A stretch of DNA of 7,878 bases from JAPWJZ01 sp041287865. GTDB taxonomy: Bacteria > Pseudomonadota > Alphaproteobacteria > Micavibrionales > UBA2020. The stretch spans positions 1 through 7,878 of the forward strand of contig JBGGMV010000021.1 of the NCBI GenBank assembly GCA_041287865.1, given 5' to 3'. Under the pieces are notes generated by a model. That model was not told where the DNA came from. It did no database searches and worked only from the letters and a program-made list of their open reading frames with translations. This document shows, one piece after another, positions 1 to 5,370 of the stretch. Each line of letters opens with the position of its first letter. Position 1 is the first letter of the stretch. Position numbers and translations under genes: made by a program.

Positions 1-179
1 AGCTCCGGCAGGCGTTCGAGGAAGCCGCGTTCCACCAGCGCGTTGATCAGCCTGTGGATGCCGGATTTCGATTTGAGGTCCAGACCCGTCTTCATTTCCT
101 CGAAAGAGGGTGAAAGGCCGGTTTTCTGGATGTAATCGTTGATGAAAATCAGTAAATCGCGCTGTTTCTTGGTGAGCAT
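1..179 (-). CDS. lexA: LexA SOS repressor, N-terminal part (cut by window start)
   Basis: LexA represses the DNA-damage (SOS) regulon and is inactivated by RecA-stimulated self-cleavage. Only the first 59 codons are here, which make up the winged helix-turn-helix DNA-binding domain. The start MLTKKQRDLLIFINDYI, then SPSFEEMK and the recognition-helix region LKSKSGIHRLINALVERGF (about residues 23-53), match the alphaproteobacterial LexA type as I know it. The cleavage site and the Ser/Lys protease domain lie outside the window. The ATG at 179 is preceded by AGAAGGGG about 8-10 bases upstream. The gene is divergent from the deacetylase gene at 343. The SOS box in its promoter independently supports the name and indicates autoregulation. 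No close alternative. Confidence 0.93.
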   Translation of the reverse strand, partial: MLTKKQRDLLIFINDYIQKTGLSPSFEEMKTGLDLKSKSGIHRLINALVERGFLERLPE

Positions 180-216
180 GGCAAAAACCCCTTCTGCGTA
201 AACTCATTCTTCTTTT

Positions 217-231
217 GTTCTAATTTAGTTC
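217..231 (-). promoter_or_regulatory. SOS (LexA) box, alphaproteobacterial direct-repeat type
   Basis: The plus strand reads GTTC-TAATTTA-GTTC, that is GAAC-N7-GAAC on the lexA coding strand. This is the known LexA operator of Alphaproteobacteria. It lies 38-52 bases upstream of the lexA ATG and overlaps the likely -10 element, as expected for autorepression. A third GTTC follows at 234-237, two bases beyond the box. Confidence 0.9.
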
Positions 232-245
232 TCGTTCCTTGTCAA
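217..245 (-). promoter_or_regulatory. lexA promoter
   Basis: On the minus strand a perfect -35 TTGACA (245-240) is followed after 17 bases by TAGAAC (222-217) as the -10 element. The -10 coincides with the distal half of the SOS box, so LexA bound there would block RNA polymerase. Transcription would start near 210, giving a leader of about 30 bases. Confidence 0.72.
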
Positions 246-342
246 CACACTTTTACAAGGGGGTTTGAAAATATTGGAAATTTTCGCTGGCAGTGTGACT
301 CCCAAAGCGGCATGATAAAAATGGCTTTAAGGGGTTTTAGCC

Positions 343-1761
343 ATGAAATCTGGATACGCATTATTACTGGCCGCCATGCTCGCCTTGCCTGCTTCCGCTA
401 AAGCGGCGGTGGCGGCGGATGACGCCATCTGGAGCGAGCCGCTCGATCCGATCATCGTGACCGCAACACATTCGGCCACGCAGCACGGCGAAGCCGTCGC
501 GGAGGGCGTGCAGAACATCATCGATACCGAACCGCTGCCGATGAACCTGCGACATGCGAAACCGGTGATCGCGATTGTCATCGACGACATGGGGCTGGAT
601 CGCGCGCGCAACCCGAAGGTATTGAACCTGCCCAAGGAAGTGACGCTCGCCTATTTGCCCTACAGCCCGAACGTGCGCTGGCAGGCCTCGCAGGCGCTGA
701 ACGCGGGGCATGAATTGCTGCTGCATATGCCGATGGAGCCGGAGCGCCAAACCGCGAACCCGGGGCCCAATTACCTCGGCGCGTCGATGAACCCGCTGGA
801 GCTGCAAAGCAGGCTGGTGAAAAACCTGACGGCCTTTAGCGGTTATGTGGGCATTAACAACCACATGGGCAGCAAGCTGACCTGCTCGCGCGACGCGCTG
901 GCCGTGGTGATGACGGAACTGAAGGAGAGGGGGCTCAGCTTCCTCGACAGCCGCACGGGTGATTGCTCCACCGCCGAAACCGTCGCGCGTGAAAACGGCG
1001 TGAAGACGACGCACCGCGACATCTTCATCGACCATTCCGAAAGCGCCGCCGCAGCCGCCCACGCGCTGGTGAATGTCGAAGCCGCCGCGCGCCGCACAGG
1101 CAGCGCGATTGCCATCGGCCACCCCAAAGACAACACAATCGCCGCGCTTGCCAAATGGCTGCCCACGCTGGAGGCGAAAGGTTTCCAGCTGGTGCCGGTC
1201 AGCCAGGTTATCGAGCTGCGCAACTGGCGCAAGCCTGCAGGGGCGACTGTCGCCGCTGCGCCGTCAAAGCCTGCGCCGAGGCTGGTTGCGGCATCCTTGC
1301 CCGAGCCTGTTCCCGCTATCACTCCCGCGCCTGAACCTGTGCGCCTTGTTAGCGCCGCCGCCGAAGACGAAGTGCGGGAGACGGCGACCCTGCCGGTGAT
1401 ACCGGTGAAGGCCAATGTGTCGGCCGCCGAAATGGCGGAGAGGGTTCCTGTCGCGGTTGTTGTTCCGCCGCCGCTGGCCGAACCTATCCAGATTGCCGCT
1501 ATTCCGGTGCCTGTGCCCGCCGCCCAGCCCGAGAATGTCCTGATCGAAAACATGGACGATAACGGCAACATCATCGCGCCGCCCGCGCTGATCCCTTCGC
1601 CCCGCATCGCCGGACTCTCTTATAAAACCGATGCGCAGCCGGTAGTGGAAGCTGCAGAAGCGGCGGTGGTAGAACATGAAGATCCTGCGCCGGCGCTTGT
1701 GCCTTCGCCGCGTATTACGGGGCTGTCCTACAAGACGGATGCGAAGTCGCTTAACAACTAG
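343..1761 (+). CDS. Divergent polysaccharide deacetylase family protein (YibQ-like), exported, with Pro/Ala-rich tail
   Basis: Probable periplasmic protein of the divergent polysaccharide deacetylase family (DUF610, E. coli YibQ type), which has a NodB-like fold. Its substrate is not established, though relatives are often found near envelope and peptidoglycan genes. Residues 1-24 look like a Sec signal peptide with AxA-type sites after A19 or A24. The domain spans about 73-292 and has the family landmarks: DDMG (81-84), HELLLHMPMEP (123-133), NNHMGS (172-177), FLDSRT (200-205), DIFID (226-230) and AIGHP (257-261). The rest, about 180 residues, is a low-complexity Pro/Ala/Val tail, unusually long for the family. 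It ends with two copies of a 17-residue motif. The ATG at 343 has an AAGGGG ribosome site 8 bases upstream. I see no convincing promoter between it and lexA. Family call is firm, substrate unknown. Confidence 0.88.
   Translation: MKSGYALLLAAMLALPASAKAAVAADDAIWSEPLDPIIVTATHSATQHGEAVAEGVQNIIDTEPLPMNLRHAKPVIAIVIDDMGLDRARNPKVLNLPKEVTLAYLPYSPNVRWQASQALNAGHELLLHMPMEPERQTANPGPNYLGASMNPLELQSRLVKNLTAFSGYVGINNHMGSKLTCSRDALAVVMTELKERGLSFLDSRTGDCSTAETVARENGVKTTHRDIFIDHSESAAAAAHALVNVEAAARRTGSAIAIGHPKDNTIAALAKWLPTLEAKGFQLVPVSQVIELRNWRKPAGATVAAAPSKPAPRLVAASLPEPVPAITPAPEPVRLVSAAAEDEVRETATLPVIPVKANVSAAEMAERVPVAVVVPPPLAEPIQIAAIPVPVPAAQPENVLIENMDDNGNIIAPPALIPSPRIAGLSYKTDAQPVVEAAEAAVVEHEDPAPALVPSPRITGLSYKTDAKSLNN
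1585..1743 (+). repeat. Two copies of a 17-residue motif at the deacetylase C-terminus
   Basis: Residues 415-431 (1585-1635) and 451-467 (1693-1743) read ALxPSPRIxGLSYKTDA, with only I/V and A/T differences. The DNA copies differ at many third codon positions (CCC/CCG, CGC/CGT, ATC/ATT, CTC/CTG, TCT/TCC, TAT/TAC, AAA/AAG, ACC/ACG). The duplication is therefore old or held at the protein level. The spacer between copies is 19 residues, rich in Ala, Glu and Val. Confidence 0.9.
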
Positions 1762-1764
1762 GGT

Positions 1765-2511
1765 TTAGTGGGCGCCATATACAAAATAGCCCAGAGCCCT
1801 GATGATCAGCATATGCGCCACAAATATTTCAAGGCTGTGGTGGCCGATATAGGATATTGCGCGAGAATAGAAAATCTTAGGCGGGTGGCGCACCGCCTCC
1901 ATTACGCTGCCGCGATAATCCCACATATACCAGCTGGCCACGCCGATGGAGACGGCGATCCAGAGCGGCGCATAATCCATTTGGCCCAGAAAAATATACA
2001 GGCAGGCTGCAAATATCACGGCCATAAAGACAAGGAACCACGCAGCAACCACGCGGCCGTGCACCAGCCTGTCGCGGTGGCGCACCAGCCATCCGGCCTC
2101 GGCTATGATGAAGCCCAGCGTGCCGAACTGTAAAAGATCGAAGGTCGATGGTATCAGTAGCACCAGAGCTGCCTGCGTGGCAAGGAAGCGCCGCGGGTTT
2201 TGCGTGCAAAATTCCATCATCGGATCGAGCAGGTATTTGATGGCGATCAGAGTTGCCAGCGCATTGAGGGGGAAAAATCCGAGGCCCGCAAAGACATTCG
2301 CGGCCGTCACCAGCACAAGGCCCATCCACAACCTGTCGCTCACCTGCCAGCCTGAATTATATCCGCAAGGGAAAAACCAGAAGAGTGCGCAGAATTTTAG
2401 CTGCCGCATCCACGGTTCCTGCGGAAAGAAAGCCGAGCCGTAATGATCGATGATGAAACCGATAACCGCCAGCGCGCTTAGTTCATAGGTTGCGAGGCGG
2501 CGCAGCTTCAT
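1765..2511 (-). CDS. TraX-like / acyltransferase-like integral membrane protein
   Basis: A 248-residue polytopic inner-membrane protein. Hydrophobic stretches lie at about 11-29, 38-50, 61-97, 111-143, 154-175, 180-196 and 218-245. Early DHYG (22-25), the charged residues between helices and the C-terminal YIGHHSLEIFVAH (221-233) resemble the TraX family and the related acyltransferase-3 proteins. TraX of the F plasmid N-acetylates pilin, but chromosomal relatives act on unknown substrates and there are no conjugation genes here. It is the last gene of a three-gene operon. Its ATG directly abuts the TAA of the upstream response regulator, which suggests translational coupling, since only a weak AGGCGGG lies upstream. 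Its stop is 3 bp from the convergent deacetylase stop. Membrane location is confident, acyltransferase role is inferred. Confidence 0.72.
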   Translation of the reverse strand: MKLRRLATYELSALAVIGFIIDHYGSAFFPQEPWMRQLKFCALFWFFPCGYNSGWQVSDRLWMGLVLVTAANVFAGLGFFPLNALATLIAIKYLLDPMMEFCTQNPRRFLATQAALVLLIPSTFDLLQFGTLGFIIAEAGWLVRHRDRLVHGRVVAAWFLVFMAVIFAACLYIFLGQMDYAPLWIAVSIGVASWYMWDYRGSVMEAVRHPPKIFYSRAISYIGHHSLEIFVAHMLIIRALGYFVYGAH

Positions 2512-2937
2512 TTATCGCTGCAGCGCCCGCCTCTGGCGGATCCATTCAACCACGTCGGTGACGTTTTCCTGGATTTTTTCGGGCGAGGCGGGTTTGATGA
2601 TGTATGACGTCGCGCCCGCGCGCAGCGCCATGATGATGTCATCGGGTTCCGACTTGGCCGTCACCATGACAAAGGCCGTGTAGTCGAAGGTCTTGTCGCT
2701 GCGCAGGCGGCGCAGCATATCGACGCCGGTTTCCTTGCCCGGCAGCGTCCAGTCGAGGAAGATGATATCGTAATGCTTCGATGTCGCCAGAAACTCGGCT
2801 TCGTTCACCGTCGGCGCTTCGTCGACCACGGGGCAGCCCATGTTCTTCAGGAGAAGTTTCAGGTGCGCGCGTTCGGTGAAATGGTCGTCGACCACCAGCG
2901 CCTTTAAATCCCCGATTGTCAGTTTTTCAAGTTCCAT
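2512..2937 (-). CDS. Single-domain CheY-like response regulator
   Basis: A 141-residue stand-alone receiver domain with no output domain. The phosphorylation machinery is complete: acidic pair D17-D18 (VVDDH), phospho-acceptor D62 (IIFLDWTLPG), switch threonine T93 (MVTAK) and conserved K115 (SYIIKP). It should be phosphorylated by a histidine kinase encoded elsewhere and act by binding a partner protein. MVTAK differs from the FAT-GUY motif of one known alphaproteobacterial single-domain class, so I do not assign it there. It is the middle gene of the operon: 2 bp after the GNAT stop and 0 bp before the TraX-like ATG. Tight linkage suggests its partner may be one of these two proteins. No chemotaxis genes are nearby, so calling it cheY would be unsupported. 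Confidence 0.9.
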   Translation of the reverse strand: MELEKLTIGDLKALVVDDHFTERAHLKLLLKNMGCPVVDEAPTVNEAEFLATSKHYDIIFLDWTLPGKETGVDMLRRLRSDKTFDYTAFVMVTAKSEPDDIIMALRAGATSYIIKPASPEKIQENVTDVVEWIRQRRALQR

Positions 2938-2939
2938 GG

Positions 2940-3350
2940 TTATGCGGCCCTTTTGATAAGCCAGCAGGAGGGGACATGCTCCATGCCGATCTTGGGATAA
3001 TACTGCTCCGCCGCCGGTGCTGCAATCAAATGCACGCCGGTGAGCGGGCCGGAGGCCTTGTGCGTTTCCTCGATCAGCCGCTTGCCGATGCCCTGATGCT
3101 GGTAGGAGGTGTCGACCGCGAGGTCGGACAGGTAGCAGCAGAAGGAAAAATCAGAAATCGCGCGCGCAACGCCGACCAGCTTGCCGTCGTGCCGCGCGGT
3201 CACGATGATATCGGCTTTGCGCAGCATGGTGTCGAGGCGCGCGAGGTCGCCGACCGGCCGGCGTTCGCCCAGTGTCGAGGCGACCAGCACATCGCGGAAC
3301 TCCGCGGGGGCCAGCCCCGGTTCAAGCGCGTAAACGATGTTTTTTGTCAT
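2940..3350 (-). CDS. GNAT-family N-acetyltransferase
   Basis: A 136-residue cytoplasmic protein expected to transfer an acetyl group from acetyl-CoA to an amine. The beta4 strand and CoA pyrophosphate loop are clear: YLSDLAVDTSYQHQGIGKRL (73-92), containing Q84-x-x-G-x-G. The C-terminal AAEQYYPKIGM (113-123) supplies the usual Tyr near the thiol leaving group. Length is normal for a minimal GNAT. The ATG at 3350 has AGGGG about 8 bases upstream. It is the first gene of the GNAT-response regulator-TraX operon and stops 2 bp before the regulator ATG. The substrate cannot be read from the sequence and could be a small amine, an antibiotic or a protein. Family call is firm. Confidence 0.88.
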   Translation of the reverse strand: MTKNIVYALEPGLAPAEFRDVLVASTLGERRPVGDLARLDTMLRKADIIVTARHDGKLVGVARAISDFSFCCYLSDLAVDTSYQHQGIGKRLIEETHKASGPLTGVHLIAAPAAEQYYPKIGMEHVPSCWLIKRAA

Positions 3351-3427
3351 GGGATGCCCCTGGATGAATCGCAGTCCAATTTACTCCCTGCTGGCGTGGC
3401 AGGCAAATGAAGGGGAGGGACTGGCTT

Positions 3428-3457
3428 TATCTAGTAAAAAATATCATTTATTATCAA
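3428..3457 (-). promoter_or_regulatory. Possible promoter of the GNAT operon
   Basis: On the minus strand TTGATA (3457-3452) is followed after 18 bases by TAGATA (3433-3428), about 78 bases upstream of the GNAT ATG. Each hexamer has one or two mismatches to the sigma-70 consensus. The region is AT-rich, so chance matches are likely. Confidence 0.4.
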
Positions 3458-3466
3458 TGGTATAAT
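3458..3466 (+). promoter_or_regulatory. Possible second (extended -10) promoter for the ankyrin gene
   Basis: TGGTATAAT is a perfect extended -10 element on the plus strand but has no recognisable -35. It lies about 94 bases upstream of the ankyrin-protein ATG and overlaps the edge of the putative divergent promoter. Confidence 0.35.
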
Positions 3467-3491
3467 ATCGTTATATTTCCATATTAAATTC

Positions 3492-3519
3492 TTGCCTTCC
3501 ATAAAATATTATGTATAAT
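3492..3519 (+). promoter_or_regulatory. Likely promoter of the ankyrin gene
   Basis: TTGCCT (3492-3497), a 16-base spacer and a perfect TATAAT (3514-3519) lie 40 bases upstream of the ATG at 3560. Transcription would start near 3526, giving a leader of about 34 bases that includes the AAAGGG ribosome site (3545-3550). Confidence 0.6.
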
Positions 3520-3559
3520 ACCTGCAGTTTAAAAACGTAAAAATAAAGGGTGTGTCTCC

Positions 3560-5311
3560 ATGTGGTTTTCAAATCGTAAAGAAGCGGCAAATCAGGAACT
3601 TCTGGATTTCGTCATGGAAAACCGGGGTATGCGCACGGATGGCTATCACAAGACGTGGGATAGCGGTTATAAAAAAAGTTATCATCAAAACGACTGGGAT
3701 CGCAGCTGGCCGGGCCGCAACGCCGGCATGTACATCAACGATTTCCTCCATCATGGCGCTGACATCAACTGCCGCGACGCCATGGGCAATACGCCGCTGA
3801 TCTACGCGGCATCGGGCCGCGAGCCCGATCTGGCCTTTGCGCTTTTCAGGCATTACAAGGCCGATATCGAGGCCAAGAACAATTACGGCGATACGGCGCT
3901 GACCCTTGCCATCATCACGGGCCATGCGGGCCTTGCGCAGGAACTGCTGCTTGCGGGCGCAACGACGAAGTACGCGAACGTTAAAGGCGAAACGCCGGCG
4001 GCGCTGGCGGAAAAAAGCCCGTCCAAGGAAATTCAGGAACTCGCGCCTTACCTCAAGGGTGAAAAGCCTGTCTCCGACATCATGGCGCTGCGCAAGAAGC
4101 AGGAGCTGGACAGGGAAATCTACCGCGCCGCCCGCGAAGGCCGCGTCAGGGATTTGAAATCTGCGGCCGAGCAGGGCGCCGACATCAACGCAACGAATGC
4201 CAAGGGCCATACGCCCCTGATGGTCGCTTATACCACCGAGGTCGTGAAAATGCTGGTCGAGCTTGGCGCGAAAGTCGACGCGCAGGACGCCGACGGCAAG
4301 ACGGCGCTGATGTATGCAGCCGAAAACGACAGGGCCGACCGCGTGGCCGAGCTGCTCAAGGCGGGCGCCGACCTGGCGATTACCGACAAGAATGGCAAGA
4401 CCGCGGCGGAGTTGACCTCCCACAGCGGTATCATGGACCTGATCGACGACGAGGTGCTGAAACGCGGCGGCAATACGCCCGCGCTGCAGGCCGAACGCGA
4501 AAAGAAGCGCAGCACCCGCGCGCTCTTCGACGCGCTGCGCAATAACGATGTGTTTGAAATCCCCGCCCTGCTCAAGGCCGGCGCGGATGCCTATGGCGCG
4601 TATCGTGGCCAGAATGCCATGACCTATAGCATCAATACCCAGCAGCAGGCCTCGACGGCGGTGCTGATCGCGGCGGGCGTCGACTTGAACAAGGCGGACG
4701 CCAAGGGCGAAACGCCGCTCTTTGCCGCTTTCAAGGGTAACAGGTGGCGCACCTTCGAGGCGCTGCTCAAGTATGGCGCGGCACCCGATGTCGCGGGCAT
4801 GGACGGCGAGAACCTGCTGCATAGCGCCAGCGTGCACAACGCGACCGCATTCGCCAAGCAGCTGAGCGAAAACAAGGCCGATATCACCACGCCGAACAAG
4901 AAAGGCCAGTCGCCTGTCGCCGCCGCTGTCTATGCGGGATCGCGGGCGGAAATCATCGACGCGCTGGCAAAGGCGGGCGCCAACCTTAATGAGCCCGATG
5001 CGGAAGGCAATACGCTCCTGATGCAGTCGCTGCGCCACAACCGCGACCAGACAAGCTGGGCGCTGGTGCAGGGCGGCGCCGACGTGACGCTTAAAAACGC
5101 TAAAGGCGAAAGCGCGCTCGATATCTGCGCCAAGTTTGGCACGGGTGGCCTTTACAACGAGATCAAGAAGCGTGAAGACGCGGCCCGCGACAAGCGCATC
5201 GCCGATCTTGAAGAACAGGTAAAGCAGCTGGGCGGCGATATCACGAAACCGCCAGCGGCGCCTGCGGCTGTTACGCCCGCAGCGAAACCGTCCAGCCCCG
5301 GCACGCCGTAA
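3560..5311 (+). CDS. Large ankyrin-repeat protein with C-terminal coiled coil and Pro/Ala tail
   Basis: A 583-residue protein, apparently cytoplasmic (no signal peptide or membrane helix), that should act by protein binding. Ankyrin hallmarks recur: GADIN..D..GNTPLIYAA (66-84), GDTALTLAI (110-118), GADINATNAKGHTPLM (206-221), DGKTALMYAAEN (245-256), AKGETPLFAA (381-390), GQSPVAAAV (449-457), EGNTLLMQS (482-490) and GESALDICA (516-524). They form three blocks (about 56-165, 186-298, 319-540) split by short basic linkers rich in Lys, Arg and Glu. The N-terminal 55 residues are aromatic and charged. Residues 533-557 (KKREDAARDKRIADLEEQV) predict a short coiled coil, followed by a Pro/Ala tail. 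AAAGGG sits 9 bases before the ATG. It is transcribed alone and ends at a clear terminator. No enzymatic domain is visible and its partner is unknown. Confidence 0.9.
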   Translation: MWFSNRKEAANQELLDFVMENRGMRTDGYHKTWDSGYKKSYHQNDWDRSWPGRNAGMYINDFLHHGADINCRDAMGNTPLIYAASGREPDLAFALFRHYKADIEAKNNYGDTALTLAIITGHAGLAQELLLAGATTKYANVKGETPAALAEKSPSKEIQELAPYLKGEKPVSDIMALRKKQELDREIYRAAREGRVRDLKSAAEQGADINATNAKGHTPLMVAYTTEVVKMLVELGAKVDAQDADGKTALMYAAENDRADRVAELLKAGADLAITDKNGKTAAELTSHSGIMDLIDDEVLKRGGNTPALQAEREKKRSTRALFDALRNNDVFEIPALLKAGADAYGAYRGQNAMTYSINTQQQASTAVLIAAGVDLNKADAKGETPLFAAFKGNRWRTFEALLKYGAAPDVAGMDGENLLHSASVHNATAFAKQLSENKADITTPNKKGQSPVAAAVYAGSRAEIIDALAKAGANLNEPDAEGNTLLMQSLRHNRDQTSWALVQGGADVTLKNAKGESALDICAKFGTGGLYNEIKKREDAARDKRIADLEEQVKQLGGDITKPPAAPAAVTPAAKPSSPGTP

Positions 5312-5339
5312 TTATTAAAGATAGAGTACAGCAAGGCAG

Positions 5340-5370
5340 CCCCGGCGTGATGCGCCGGGGTTTTCCTTTT
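5340..5370 (+). terminator. Rho-independent terminator of the ankyrin gene
   Basis: A perfect 8-bp GC-rich stem, CCCCGGCG (5340-5347) with CGCCGGGG (5353-5360), has a 5-base loop and is followed by TTTTCCTTTT. It starts 29 bases after the ankyrin stop. The opposite strand lacks a T-run after the stem, so it serves mainly the plus-strand gene. The T-run overlaps the stop codon of the convergent carboxypeptidase gene (5369-5371). Confidence 0.88.

Noticed and set aside
267..285. Inverted repeat GAAAAT-N7-ATTTTC between lexA and the deacetylase gene
   Set aside because: It is a 6-bp AT-rich stem with no T-run or known operator pattern, and could easily be chance.
364..1607. Overlapping minus-strand open frames opposite the deacetylase gene
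   Set aside because: They are low-complexity mirror frames of a GC-rich gene. The plus-strand frame has a signal peptide and clear family motifs.
1765..2511. TraX-like gene as a sign of a conjugative element
   Set aside because: No relaxase, pilin, coupling protein, integrase or attachment site is present, and chromosomal TraX-like proteins are common.
2512..2937. Naming the receiver cheY
   Set aside because: There are no chemotaxis or flagellar genes nearby, and single-domain receivers serve many pathways in Alphaproteobacteria.
2916..3410. Plus-strand open frame (164 codons) opposite the GNAT gene
   Set aside because: It lies antisense to a GNAT with an intact CoA-binding loop and has no recognisable domain of its own.
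3569..5038. Long minus-strand open frame (489 codons) opposite the ankyrin gene
   Set aside because: Its composition is skewed to Arg, Val, Gly and Gln with no domain, and it mirrors the ankyrin coding frame. The plus-strand gene has a promoter, ribosome site and terminator.
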